DNA of 64,000 bases, from NCBI RefSeq assembly GCF_014863355.1, contig NZ_JACZEP010000001.1, positions 496,001-560,000 of the forward strand. The letters are read 5' to 3'. This document shows positions 24,088 through 32,657 of this stretch, in pieces. The notes under the pieces were generated by a model that was not told where the DNA came from, did no database searches, and worked only from the letters and a program-made list of their open reading frames with translations. Every line of letters starts with the position of its first letter. The first letter of the stretch is position 1. Made by a program: the position numbers and the translations under genes. Source of the stretch: Aminobacter carboxidus. GTDB lineage: Bacteria > Pseudomonadota > Alphaproteobacteria > Rhizobiales > Rhizobiaceae.

Positions 24088-24747
24088 CTACAGAACCTGG
24101 AGGCCAAGATTGCGCAACAGGTCGGTTGCCTGGCTTTTCGAGATCACCGCGCCCTTCAGGATCGAGGCCTCATTGAGCTTCAGCGGGCCCAGGTCGCAGC
24201 CGCGCAGGTCGGCACCTTCAAAGCGGCAGGAACGCAAGCTGGCGCCGCGCAGGCTGCAGCCGTCGAAGATCGCCTCACGGAAGTCGCAGCCCCTGAGTTC
24301 GGCATCGCTGAAATCGAGATTGCTGAGTGATTTGCGTCGGAACGAGACGGCAGGCAGGAAGGCGCTGACCAGCCGGCATTCCTGGAAGTCGGCGCCGATC
24401 AGCGTGCAATCGGCAAAGTTTGCCCCGGTCAGCTTGCTTTGGCTGAATTTCGCGGCGTTGAGCCGCGACCGGGTCCAGTCGGTGTTGGAAAGGTCGCAAT
24501 TGTGAAACCTGATATCGACGCCATCGATCGACCCAATCTTGGCGCCCGCCATGCGGCAACTGACCCAGCTTGTGTCGGTCAGGGTCGAGGCCGATAGGTC
24601 GGCACCCGTCAGGTTGCAGTCGGCGAACGCGCAGGCGCTGAGGTCGAGGCGCGCCAGATCACTGCCGGCCAGTTGCAGGCCTTTGAATGAGCGCTGTCCG
24701 TGGGCGAACTGGTCGGCGAGGTAGGTGGTGTGCTGGTCGGCTGGCAT
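24088..24747 (-). CDS. Pentapeptide-repeat protein
   Basis: A 219-residue protein built from A(D/N)LXX repeats, for example LAGSDLARLDLSACAFADCN, LTGADLSASTL, LTGANFADCTLIGADF and LRGCDLGPL. These fold into a right-handed quadrilateral beta helix. No other domain is attached, although the first 15 residues and the last 25 fall outside the repeats. The ATG at 24747 is chosen because the N-terminal extension to 24825 is low-complexity and overlaps the LysE gene. It lies 46 bp after the LysE-family gene and is probably cotranscribed. Some such proteins shield DNA gyrase, but nothing here shows that. Confidence 0.87.
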   Translation of the reverse strand: MPADQHTTYLADQFAHGQRSFKGLQLAGSDLARLDLSACAFADCNLTGADLSASTLTDTSWVSCRMAGAKIGSIDGVDIRFHNCDLSNTDWTRSRLNAAKFSQSKLTGANFADCTLIGADFQECRLVSAFLPAVSFRRKSLSNLDFSDAELRGCDFREAIFDGCSLRGASLRSCRFEGADLRGCDLGPLKLNEASILKGAVISKSQATDLLRNLGLQVL

Positions 24748-24793
24748 GGGTTTCGAAGGCGTTGTCGTGAGATTGGCTGGGTGTCGGAGCCGG

Positions 24794-25426
24794 TCAGCTT
24801 CTTTGCAGGGCGACGTGGACGCCAAGGCCGACGAGAACCGCCCCGCCGGCGCGCTGCATCAGCCGCTGGGCGCGGCGCGAACGCCTGAGCCTGCCGATCA
24901 TCGCACCCGCCAGCATGACGCCGACAACGTCGGCTGTGGTGAACATCGCGTTGACCACCGTGCCCAGGATGACGAACTGCAGCCAGACCGGAAAGGCAGC
25001 CGAAGCATCGATGAACTGGGGCAGGAAGGCCATGAAGAAGATCGCCGTCTTGGGATTGAGCACCTCGACGGCGATGCTTTCGACAAAGGCGCGCCGGGCG
25101 GATTTCGGCTCGATGGCGGGCAGGTCGCCGTCGCCTTGCGTCTTGGCGCGGAACAGCGAGATGCCAAGCCAGACGAGATAGCCGGCCCCGGCAAGCTTGA
25201 CGATCGTGTAGGCCAGCGGCACGGCATGGAACAGCACCGACAGGCCGGCGGCGGCGGCAATGACATGGACATAGCCGCCAAGATGGATGCCGAGTGCCGC
25301 CATCAGTCCCGACCAGCGCCCGCGCGCCAGCGTCTGGGCGGCGGCGTAGAGCATGGCCGGGCCCGGCATGAAGGCGAAGATCGCGGTGGTGGCGACAAAG
25401 GCGATCAACAGTTCGGCTGATGGCAT
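24794..25426 (-). CDS. LysE/RhtB-family amino-acid exporter
   Basis: A 210-residue inner-membrane exporter with five or six hydrophobic helices. The conserved N-terminal stretch AIFAFMPGPAMLYAAAQ contains the PGP motif of the family, and LNPKTAIFFMAFLPQF is the second signature. GGGAG lies upstream of the ATG at 25426; the longer open frame toward 25627 is discarded. It probably exports an amino acid or homoserine-lactone-like compound. The pentapeptide gene follows on the same strand. Confidence 0.9.
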   Translation of the reverse strand: MPSAELLIAFVATTAIFAFMPGPAMLYAAAQTLARGRWSGLMAALGIHLGGYVHVIAAAAGLSVLFHAVPLAYTIVKLAGAGYLVWLGISLFRAKTQGDGDLPAIEPKSARRAFVESIAVEVLNPKTAIFFMAFLPQFIDASAAFPVWLQFVILGTVVNAMFTTADVVGVMLAGAMIGRLRRSRRAQRLMQRAGGAVLVGLGVHVALQRS

Positions 25427-25669
25427 GGCAGGCTCCCGTCGCGCCCGATATTGCGCGACCAATGCCGGCAAATTCGCACAGGGCGTGGCCGTTCGGTAGG
25501 CGAAACCCGTCGGCCAGCCCGGCCTATATTTGGTCCAGCGATCGCGAAGCGCTGTTATGCCGCACATTTGCCGGTTTTTGCTGGCTACGGCTTGCTTCAC
25601 GAAGTCGTGAGAATCGCGAGGCTGCACTTTCCGCGCTCACACTCGTCCAGACGAGACCGAGTATTCCGC

Positions 25670-26398
25670 ATGTCATATTTTTCGCAGACGATCGTAGATT
25701 TTTGGCGGGCGCAGTTTCTCAACGGCGACATTCTCCACAGCGACGACAATTTTACTGTCGCCGCCGACCCTGATCTCGACGAGGACTGCCGTGTCATGGT
25801 GCTGGAGACTATAGATGGACGGGCCATGGCGGTGCTGACGCCAGAGCTTGCGGTCAGGGCCGGGCTGCGCAAACGGCAGGGCCTGTCCATCGCTGCATTC
25901 CGCCATGCCCTCGATGAGGCGGGCGTGACACTGCATGGTGCCGACCGCGTCTATCATTTTACCGAGGCCGAAAAGAAGCGACTGGCGCTGGATGAGCCGG
26001 ACGCCGGGCCCAGGCGGCTGAGCAGCGAGGACGAGGCGCTGTTCTCAGGCTTCCGGGCGCAGGCGTCGGAGCAGGACCTCGATGGTGCCTCGGTCGAACT
26101 CGACCACTGGCTGGTGTTCGGTTCCTTCGAGCAGGATCGCCTTGTCTGCGCCGGCAGCATGTATCCCTGGATGGACGGTCGCGTCGCCGATCTCGGCGTG
26201 CTGACGCTGGAGCCGTTCCGGGGCAAGGGCCACGCCCGCAAGGTGGTGCGTTCGATCAGCCGGCACGCCTGGGATCTGGGATATGAGCCGCAATACCGAT
26301 GCCAGCTCGACAATGCGGCGTCGATCCTGCTTGCCGGCAAGGCGGGCCTCGAACTGTTCGGCACCTGGGAGGTGGTTTCGCCCGATTCAGCCGTCTGA
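25670..26398 (+). CDS. GNAT-like acetyltransferase
   Basis: A 242-residue protein whose C-terminal half has the GNAT acetyl-CoA signature VLTLEPFRGKGHARKVVRS (about 180-200), then YRCQLDNAASILLAGKAGLE. The N-terminal 110 residues are poorly defined and contain LSIAAFRHALDEAG. The ATG at 25670 begins MSYFSQTIVDFW; the open frame back to 25451 is not supported. A 243-bp gap separates it from the divergent LysE gene. The substrate is unknown. Confidence 0.8.
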   Translation: MSYFSQTIVDFWRAQFLNGDILHSDDNFTVAADPDLDEDCRVMVLETIDGRAMAVLTPELAVRAGLRKRQGLSIAAFRHALDEAGVTLHGADRVYHFTEAEKKRLALDEPDAGPRRLSSEDEALFSGFRAQASEQDLDGASVELDHWLVFGSFEQDRLVCAGSMYPWMDGRVADLGVLTLEPFRGKGHARKVVRSISRHAWDLGYEPQYRCQLDNAASILLAGKAGLELFGTWEVVSPDSAV

Positions 26399-26492
26399 TC
26401 CCGGCGCCGATCCTCATACTGGCCGGCTAGCGCAAGCGGACCAGCCCGGCCTCCGTCGGCTCTGGTAAAATGGCTCGCAGCCGGCGGAGGGG

Positions 26493-27521
26493 TCAGCCAT
26501 GCCAGCCTTCGGCGGCAAGCAACTGGCGGATGACCGACACCAGCGTGTCGCGCGCTTCGCGCCTGATGGCGAAGCCGGCGACAGCGATGCCTTGGGCAGG
26601 CGCGTAATAGGCCGCGGTGCCCCAGAAGCCGAGATGCGAATAGACCTCCGCGCCGCCGACGGTTTCGACTGCCATGCCGAGGCGATAGCCATGGGCGCCT
26701 TCATGCCTGCCTTGCGACAGCATTTCGCGCAACGTGTCGGGGCTGTCGAAGACATGGCCTTCGAACAGCGCTGCAAAGAAGGTGGCGAGGTCGCGCACGG
26801 ACATCACCAGCCCGCCGCCGCCATAGAGGTCCATCGAGGCGCTGATCCCCGTGGCATCGACATCGCCGAAGAACTGGCGCGCCCGCGGCTGGCTGTGCGG
26901 CGGCTGCGGCTCCGATATCTCCCACCACGACGAGGTCAGGCCGAGCCGGTCGAACTTCATCTCGCGCCGGACGGCTGCCGCAAGCGTCGTGCCCGAAATG
27001 CGCTCGACGATGTCGCCAAGCAGGATGTAGCCGGTGTCGGAATAGCTGAAGCGCGTGCCCGGTTCGCTGAGCGGCGCCGAGAATTTGGCGCCCAGGCGAA
27101 CCTGCTCTTCGCGCGTCCACAAACGCTGCGGCTCGCGTGAGACGGTGGCAAAGAATTCGGGGTCGTCGGTGTGGTCGACCAGCCCGCCGCTGTGGTTCAG
27201 CAGGTGGCGAACGGTGATCCTTTCGGTGCGGTAGCCGGCGGCAGCGAGCAACGCGTTGAACAGCGGGTCGATCTGCTGTGCGATCGGGCCGTCCAGATCG
27301 ATGAGCCCGCGTTCCCAGAAGCGAAGGATGGTTGCGGCAACGAAGGTCTTGGTGTTGCTGGCGACCCTGAGCGGCGTGTCGACCGACATCGGCCGGCCGG
27401 CTTGTTCGTCGGCCATGCCTGATGCAGTGGCCCAGGGCCGCTCCACGCCCATGCCGGTGGCGTAGAGTGCCAGCGGAATTTGCTGCTCTTGGACAAGTTC
27501 GACAAGCTCTTTTCGGTTCAT
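26493..27521 (-). CDS. Serine hydrolase of the beta-lactamase/class C family
   Basis: A 342-residue cytoplasmic-looking protein (no signal peptide) of the penicillin-binding-protein fold. The active-site motifs are SNTK (SxxK nucleophile and base), YSDTG (YxN-like) and HLGFWG near the C-terminus (H/K-x-G). Such proteins include esterases, D-aminopeptidases and unassigned hydrolases; true beta-lactamase activity is not implied. GAGGAATG precedes the ATG at 27521. Behind its start lies a stranded MarR 3' end. Confidence 0.87.
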   Translation of the reverse strand: MNRKELVELVQEQQIPLALYATGMGVERPWATASGMADEQAGRPMSVDTPLRVASNTKTFVAATILRFWERGLIDLDGPIAQQIDPLFNALLAAAGYRTERITVRHLLNHSGGLVDHTDDPEFFATVSREPQRLWTREEQVRLGAKFSAPLSEPGTRFSYSDTGYILLGDIVERISGTTLAAAVRREMKFDRLGLTSSWWEISEPQPPHSQPRARQFFGDVDATGISASMDLYGGGGLVMSVRDLATFFAALFEGHVFDSPDTLREMLSQGRHEGAHGYRLGMAVETVGGAEVYSHLGFWGTAAYYAPAQGIAVAGFAIRREARDTLVSVIRQLLAAEGWHG

Positions 27522-27566
27522 TCCATTCCTCACGCGGCAGTGCGCCCGCGGCACGATTCGTTGGCG

Positions 27567-27626
27567 TCACTCTGGTGCGGCGGTGCTGCCGAGGGATAGC
27601 GCCAGTTTGCGCAACAGTCTGGCCAG
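27567..27626 (-). pseudogene. Stranded 3' end of a MarR-family gene
   Basis: Minus-strand codons read LARLLRKLALSLGSTAAPE followed by TGA. This matches the C-terminus of the intact MarR protein 1.5 kb away, LAALLRKLALSLGSSPVME, at 13 of the first 14 residues. Nucleotides match too, including CTGCCGAGGGA and AGCGCCAG blocks. No upstream helix-turn-helix region remains. It is a duplication or recombination scar between the beta-lactamase-like gene and the 27782 gene. Confidence 0.6.
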
Positions 27627-27781
27627 CGGTGTCCGTGGCGTGGCCTGCCTCTCTACGGGTGCCACCGGCGTGGCACGCCGAGGGCTGACGGAGCCTCCGG
27701 AGCCACAAGCCGAGCTGTATTCTCTGATGTGAGTTTGCTAATGTTGTGCAGCCAAGTTGTTCGTGGGGCGCAGGGCGCACT

Positions 27782-28696
27782 GTGACCGATAATGAAGTGC
27801 TCGAAAGTCTCGCACAGATTCGCAGATACTGCGGGTCCCATGGTCTGAACTTCGTTCTGACCTGGGATACATCCATCCTGCTGTCGATAGGCGAAGTCAT
27901 CGGCTTCGTTGCTCACTTCAGTCGGCCCGGCGACCCGCCTGTGGTCCGCGGCGTCAGCCTCGGCGCGTTCGAACGATCGACACTGCCGGAGCGGGCGAGA
28001 AATTTGCAGACCGTGCTGCGCGACGTGACGGGGCGAGAGCCCGGACCTGAAGCGGTTTCCGAACTGCAAAGGCTGCTGGGCAGAGCGGCAATCAAGCTGC
28101 TGCCTGTCGATCAGGGGCTTCGGAACTATCAGCCCGGCTCGATCGTCGCCCTCGAGGTCCTTGTCGAGGCCGGCCATGTCGTGGACGTGCCGAAATCGTT
28201 TCAGGGCGTGTTGGAGCGATCGCCCGATGTCGCGCCCGATTTCGGCGGCGAGGTGGCAACGGACGGCGCCCCTCAGGCCGAGGCTGCGCCGGTTGCGGAG
28301 CCGGACCCCATTCCCGCGGCCGTCTTGATGGCTGAAGGCGACAGGAGACAGTCGCAGCCATGGCCGTTGCTTTCGCTGTCTGCCGCCGTCGTCCTTCTCA
28401 TTGCCATGATCGCTGCGCCCGGCTTGGGCATCAACCTTCCCCGGTTGTTTGGCCCCGACGCGGCCATACTGCATGGCGCTGTGGTGGTGGGGCTCTGCAT
28501 CATCGGAGCCGCGGTGCTGGCGGTGCGGCTGCAGGGCATGCTTGCCGACAGGCGTGACATCGAAAGCGCGGGGGTAAGCCTCGTGACCGCCAGGCTGGAG
28601 GCTGCACGCATTCATTCATCGCTCGGGCGTCGCGAGGCGGCATCGGCTGGGCAAGAGGAGGAGGCTGGAAACGGTTACGCCTCTCCAGGCGGCTGA
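27782..28696 (+). CDS. Unrecognised two-helix membrane protein
   Basis: About 304 residues, family not recognised. Residues 1-150 are soluble, with LNFVLTWDTSILLSIGEVIG and SELQRLLGRAAIKLLPVDQG. A Pro/Ala/Glu linker (about 160-195) follows, then two hydrophobic helices (SLSAAVVLLIAMIA and AAILHGAVVVGLCIIGAAVLA) and a charged tail of about 55 residues. The GTG at 27782 is used (VTDNEVLESLAQ); another GTG at 27746 is in frame and neither has a strong ribosome site. The next gene begins 9 bp later, so the two form an operon. Confidence 0.6.
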   Translation: MTDNEVLESLAQIRRYCGSHGLNFVLTWDTSILLSIGEVIGFVAHFSRPGDPPVVRGVSLGAFERSTLPERARNLQTVLRDVTGREPGPEAVSELQRLLGRAAIKLLPVDQGLRNYQPGSIVALEVLVEAGHVVDVPKSFQGVLERSPDVAPDFGGEVATDGAPQAEAAPVAEPDPIPAAVLMAEGDRRQSQPWPLLSLSAAVVLLIAMIAAPGLGINLPRLFGPDAAILHGAVVVGLCIIGAAVLAVRLQGMLADRRDIESAGVSLVTARLEAARIHSSLGRREAASAGQEEEAGNGYASPGG

Positions 28697-28705
28697 CCTG
28701 ATATC

Positions 28706-29101
28706 ATGTCCCGCCTTGCCGGACTTCCCCGGGCAGAGTTGTTGAGAGAACGGGCTGCCAGAAGGGCGGAAGTCGCTGCCATTTCCGCCGAGCTTGATCA
28801 GCTCGAAGCCGAGCTGAAGCTCCGCAAGGCTGAGCTGCAGTCGGCTGGCCTGTGGCTGGCCGCCGATGGCACCATCTTCGTGATCGGGATCATCGCCTCG
28901 CCCTTGACCGGCGGCCTGTCCCTGGCCATCGCCGCTTATGAGTTGCTGCGCCTGGGCATGGGCGGACTGGACGCCGCGCGCATCAGCGGCCCCGTCAGGG
29001 AGGTGCAGAGCCGCATCCTCGGCTGCACGCTGAAACTGGAGCAGGCGGGCAGGGAGATCGGTCAGATCGACCTGGAGCTGGCCCGAAGGCCGAAGTCCTG
29101 A
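28706..29101 (+). CDS. Unrecognised coiled-coil/membrane protein
   Basis: A 131-residue protein. Residues 8-45 form an alpha-helical coiled coil rich in Glu, Arg and Leu (RAARRAEVAAISAELDQLEA). A hydrophobic hairpin follows (GTIFVIGIIASPLTGGLSLA), then a second coiled coil (VQSRILGCTLKLEQAGREIG). It begins 9 bp after the 27782 gene and probably forms a complex with it. No family is recognised. Confidence 0.6.
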   Translation: MSRLAGLPRAELLRERAARRAEVAAISAELDQLEAELKLRKAELQSAGLWLAADGTIFVIGIIASPLTGGLSLAIAAYELLRLGMGGLDAARISGPVREVQSRILGCTLKLEQAGREIGQIDLELARRPKS

Positions 29102-29138
29102 GGGCAGGGCGAGCGGAGCCGGATCCTTGTCGGCCCCG

Positions 29139-29690
29139 TCACTCCATCACCGGCGAACTGCCGAGGGACAGCGCCAGCTTGCGCAGCAGTGCCGCCAGTT
29201 GCGCCTGCTCGTCCCAGGTCAGGCTTTCGAGCATCAGCGTCTCGACCGCCATGTCGGCCTCGAAAGCCTCGCGGGCGCGGGCGCGGCCTTCCTCTGTCAG
29301 TTCGACCGGAAGGCTGCGGCCGTCGCCGTCGGAGGCGACCTGCCTGACCAAGCCTGCCTTGACCAGCTTGACGATGCGGTTGGTGACGCCGCCCGACGAG
29401 ATCATCATCGACTTGTAGAGCTCGGTCGGGCGCAGCCGATAAGGCGGGCCCGAGCGCAGCAGCGTGAACAGCACGTCCGCCTCGCCGGTGTCGAGCCCGT
29501 AGGAGACGAAGATCGCTTCGATCTTGGGCCGCGCGGCGAGCGTGATCCAGCGGGCACGGCCGAGGATGGCCATGCCACGGGTGTCGAGATGGGGCAGTTC
29601 CTTGGCCCACTGCGCCCGGCGCGCGTCGATGCCGTCCTGCAGGCCGTCGCCGGCCGGTTCCCCATTATTTTCGTCGAGATGTCTTGACAC
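29139..29690 (-). CDS. MarR-family transcriptional regulator
   Basis: A 183-residue repressor with a winged helix-turn-helix (about 70-140): LYKSMMISSGGVTNRIVKLV is the recognition region and DGRSLPVELTEEGR the wing. The N-terminal 35 residues are an extension outside the family core. The start is GTG at 29690, supported by GGAAT 7 bases upstream; no in-frame ATG precedes the DNA-binding domain. It is divergent from a DMT exporter, with a shared operator of inverted TAAGAT sites. Confidence 0.88.
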   Translation of the reverse strand: MSRHLDENNGEPAGDGLQDGIDARRAQWAKELPHLDTRGMAILGRARWITLAARPKIEAIFVSYGLDTGEADVLFTLLRSGPPYRLRPTELYKSMMISSGGVTNRIVKLVKAGLVRQVASDGDGRSLPVELTEEGRARAREAFEADMAVETLMLESLTWDEQAQLAALLRKLALSLGSSPVME

Positions 29691-29725
29691 TAAGATAATT
29701 CCACTATTTATCTTAACAGTAAGAT
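29684..29725 (+). promoter_or_regulatory. DMT promoter and MarR operator
   Basis: The -35-like TTGACA is at 29684-29689. A perfect palindrome ATCTTA-ACAG-TAAGAT lies at 29710-29725, 15 bp before the DMT start, and another half-site TAAGAT is at 29691-29696. MarR binding would block both divergent genes. Confidence 0.6.
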
Positions 29726-29740
29726 ATATCGAGGTCAGCC

Positions 29741-30655
29741 ATGACGCAACAAGAAGTTCTCCGTCTGCCAGTGTCGTATGTGGCGCGCTCGCCGCTGGTG
29801 CTGCTTGCCTTGTGCGGGCTCGTCTTCGCCACGCGCATCATGATCTCGAAGGCGGCGCTGAATGAAGGCATGCAGCCATTCCAGCTGGCGCTGGTCGCCA
29901 ATGTCGGCGCAGGCATGGTGCTGTTGCCGCTGCTCGCCGCCTCCGGGCAGGGCATTCCCCGCGAGCGCAGCCATATCTTGCTCTATCTGGTGCTCGGCAT
30001 CGTCAGCTTCACCGTGCCGACGGTGCTCGGCTACTACATCGTCGATCGCGTCGGGCCGGCCTACACCTCGACGGTCTATTCGCTGTCGCCACTCTTGACG
30101 ATGAGCTTTGCTGCCGGGCTCGGCATCGAGCGCATGTATTTGAGGCGCTTCGCCGGCATCCTGATCGGGCTTGCGGGCATGGCGGCACTGGTGCAGCAGC
30201 AGATATCCGAGATCGATTTCTCGCAGACCGTCTGGGTGCTGCTCGGCATCATCGTCCCGGCCTGTGCTGCCGCCGGCAACATCATCCGCACGGCCTATTG
30301 GCCCAAGGGCTCGTCGGCGCTCGCCTTTTCCTGCGGCATCCTGCTGAGCTCGAGCCTGATGGTGGCGCTGGTGGCGCCGTTCTTCGAAGCGCCATCGAGC
30401 TGGGTCTTTTTCGACCGCGACGTGCTGTTCTGGATCGGCTGCATGGTTGCGACCTCAGCCTCGTCCTACCTGCTCAACTTCCGCCTGCAGGAGATCGGCG
30501 GGCCGGTGTTCTTCAGCCAGCTCGGCTATTGGGGTACGGGCTTCGGCGTGGTTCTGGCGGCACTGCTGTTCAACGACGTGCTGACCACCCTCTCGGTCGC
30601 CGGACTTGCGGCCATCATCGCCGGCGGCGTGCTGGCCAACCGCAAGCGCGCCTGA
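29741..30655 (+). CDS. DMT-superfamily transporter (EamA)
   Basis: A 304-residue inner-membrane protein with ten helices in two EamA repeats (about 20-145 and 165-300), for example LVLLALCGLVFATRIMISKA and VFFSQLGYWGTGFGVVLAAL. It is probably an exporter of a metabolite or drug. GAGG precedes the ATG. Divergent MarR repressor with a palindromic operator in the 50-bp gap. The DUF4287 gene follows 29 bp downstream. Confidence 0.9.
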   Translation: MTQQEVLRLPVSYVARSPLVLLALCGLVFATRIMISKAALNEGMQPFQLALVANVGAGMVLLPLLAASGQGIPRERSHILLYLVLGIVSFTVPTVLGYYIVDRVGPAYTSTVYSLSPLLTMSFAAGLGIERMYLRRFAGILIGLAGMAALVQQQISEIDFSQTVWVLLGIIVPACAAAGNIIRTAYWPKGSSALAFSCGILLSSSLMVALVAPFFEAPSSWVFFDRDVLFWIGCMVATSASSYLLNFRLQEIGGPVFFSQLGYWGTGFGVVLAALLFNDVLTTLSVAGLAAIIAGGVLANRKRA

Positions 30656-30684
30656 TCAATTCAATCTTCAACGAGGAAAACATC

Positions 30685-30915
30685 ATGTCCTTCCAGGCCT
30701 ATCTCGACACCATCAAGACCAAGACCGGCAAGGGACCGGAAGAATTGGCAGCACTCGCCGACGGCAAGGGATTTTCCGACGCCGGCAAGCTGAAAGCTGG
30801 CGTCAAGGCCGGGCAAATCGTCGAGTGGTTGCGCGACGAATTCGGTCTCGGCCATGGCCACTCGATGGCCGTCTATGCGCTGTTGAGCGGCAAGAGGAAG
30901 CCCGGCGACAAGTAG
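30685..30915 (+). CDS. DUF4287-domain protein
   Basis: A 76-residue protein matching DUF4287: MSFQAYLDTIKTKTGKGPEE, then KLKAGVKAGQIVEWLRDEF and GHGHSMAVYALLSG. The family has no known biochemical function and often occurs with stress or resistance genes. GAGGAAA precedes the ATG. It lies 29 bp after the DMT gene, so it is probably under MarR control. Confidence 0.9.
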   Translation: MSFQAYLDTIKTKTGKGPEELAALADGKGFSDAGKLKAGVKAGQIVEWLRDEFGLGHGHSMAVYALLSGKRKPGDK

Positions 30916-30993
30916 CTGTCGCCGTCTGCTGGACATTCGTCTGGCTGCGAGATCAGGCATCCGGGCGCAGGCGAAACCTGCGCCCGGCCCGCA

Positions 30994-32499
30994 CTATCCC
31001 TTTTTGTTCAGTTGCTCGACGCTTTCCTTCGTGTTGGCGATGATATGCTCGAGCTTTTCGTGCATGGCACGCCCGGCCTGTTCGGCCTTCGCCACCACGT
31101 CGGAGCCGTCGACCCGGACATGCTGGCCAGATTTCACGACCAGGACGCCGTCAACGATGACGGTGTCGACGTTGCGCGCGCCTCCCGAGAAGACCAGGGA
31201 GAAATACGGATCGATGACCGGCGCGATGTTGAGGTCGGTCTTGCGGACCAGAATGATGTCGGCCTTCTTGCCCGGCGTCAGCGAGCCGATCTCCCGATCG
31301 AGGCCGAGGGCCTTGGCGCCTCCGAGCGTAGCGATTTCAAGGATCCGTTTCGGCTCAATCGCCCGGTCGACGTCGGCACGCTGCTTGTGGGACCATTGCA
31401 GCGCCCGCATGACGGTGAAGAAGTCGGCGGTGGCCATGGCGCTCGACGCGTCGACGGACAGGCTGAGGCTCGCGCCCAACTGCTCGAGCTCGGCGAACTG
31501 AATGTAGCCGTTCCTGACCGTCGAGTAGGGGATCTCGATCGCTGGCGACATCGAGAACTGCACGTTCTTGGCGACGAGCGTGTTGCGCTCTTCTTCGGTC
31601 AGTCCCTGGGTATGGATGAAGAGGATATGGGGGCCGAGCAAGTCGTGCTTGTCCATGAAGGCGACCAGCCCGTGGGCGGTATTGCCGTAGTGGAGCGAAA
31701 TTGGCAATCCGAGCTCTTTTGCAAACCGTGCTTCTGCGACGAACTTGTCGTCGTCGCCGCCGCTTTTCAGGATGTCCGGGGCGGGCGTCTGGAGGTTGAC
31801 GCCGACCGTGATGAGGGGGTGTCCTGTGGCCCACTGCTTGCGCACCGCTTCGACGCCGGTGGTGTCTAGGCGTTCTCCGCGGCCCGGCGTTCCGTAGGAG
31901 AACCGTGTGCGGACTCCGAGATCGATCGAGGCGCGTATCTCGGCGTTGGCGTGCTCGACCGAGCGGGTGTTGTGGCAGAAGTTGTTGATGCAGGTGGTGC
32001 CGGAGAGAAGCGCTTCCAGAAGCCCGAACCTTGCCGAGGCGGACGCGTCGTCCGGCGTGCACAGTGGGGCTGCCCTATTGGTCGTCGGGAAGTAACCCCG
32101 GACCGGATCGTCGCCTCTTATCGAACCGCGCAGGAAGGCGTTCCAGAGATGGGAATGTGAGTCAACGAAGCCAGGCATGACGATCATGTCGGTGGCATCG
32201 ACCGCCTCGATCCCCGCGACACTTAGATTCTCGCCGACCGCAACGATCCGGCCGTCCTTGACGTGAACCTCGCCGCTGGCGAAATCGCCGACGTCCCCAT
32301 CCATGGACAGGATGTGACCGGCGCGAATGACGAACTCGTTGCCCAATGCCGGATTTCCGGCTGCAGCGCCCTGGGTCTGCGCACTGCTGCCGACGGGCGC
32401 GGCAGCGGCGGCACCCATGACCAGCGTTGCTTTCAGAAAGCCGCGACGGCCGATTTTCGATGCAGGTGCTCCGCTGTCCGTGGAACCGGAATGGCTCAT
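30994..32499 (-). CDS. Tat-exported amidohydrolase (metal-dependent deaminase/hydrolase-like)
   Basis: A 501-residue enzyme of the amidohydrolase superfamily (subgroup of cytosine deaminase, chlorohydrolases and similar). The twin-arginine signal GRRGFLKATLVMGAAAAA is at the N-terminus, so a cofactor- or metal-loaded enzyme is sent folded to the periplasm. The metal-ligand motif is VDSHSHLW. Further ligands are candidates in SLHYGN, FIHTQG and SVDASS. The C-terminal beta-sandwich has SLTPGKKADIILV. GGGAGGACC precedes the ATG at 32499. Cytosolic homologues are commoner, so export is notable. Confidence 0.87.
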   Translation of the reverse strand: MSHSGSTDSGAPASKIGRRGFLKATLVMGAAAAAPVGSSAQTQGAAAGNPALGNEFVIRAGHILSMDGDVGDFASGEVHVKDGRIVAVGENLSVAGIEAVDATDMIVMPGFVDSHSHLWNAFLRGSIRGDDPVRGYFPTTNRAAPLCTPDDASASARFGLLEALLSGTTCINNFCHNTRSVEHANAEIRASIDLGVRTRFSYGTPGRGERLDTTGVEAVRKQWATGHPLITVGVNLQTPAPDILKSGGDDDKFVAEARFAKELGLPISLHYGNTAHGLVAFMDKHDLLGPHILFIHTQGLTEEERNTLVAKNVQFSMSPAIEIPYSTVRNGYIQFAELEQLGASLSLSVDASSAMATADFFTVMRALQWSHKQRADVDRAIEPKRILEIATLGGAKALGLDREIGSLTPGKKADIILVRKTDLNIAPVIDPYFSLVFSGGARNVDTVIVDGVLVVKSGQHVRVDGSDVVAKAEQAGRAMHEKLEHIIANTKESVEQLNKKG

Positions 32500-32657
32500 A
32501 AAGGTCCTCCCAATCAGCACTCAGTTTATTTTGAGCTTAAATTTTTTAAGTCTAAAATAACCTAGCGTCAATGCTGGCGCCCCTGCGCTATGGAGAGGCT
32601 TGTGACGTGGCGGAACAGGCACGCGGCAGGCTGCGGCGGGCTGCCATGCCGGCCCTC

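Noticed and set aside
26493-27521. True beta-lactamase
   Set aside because: No signal peptide, and motifs fit the broad serine-hydrolase family rather than a resistance enzyme.
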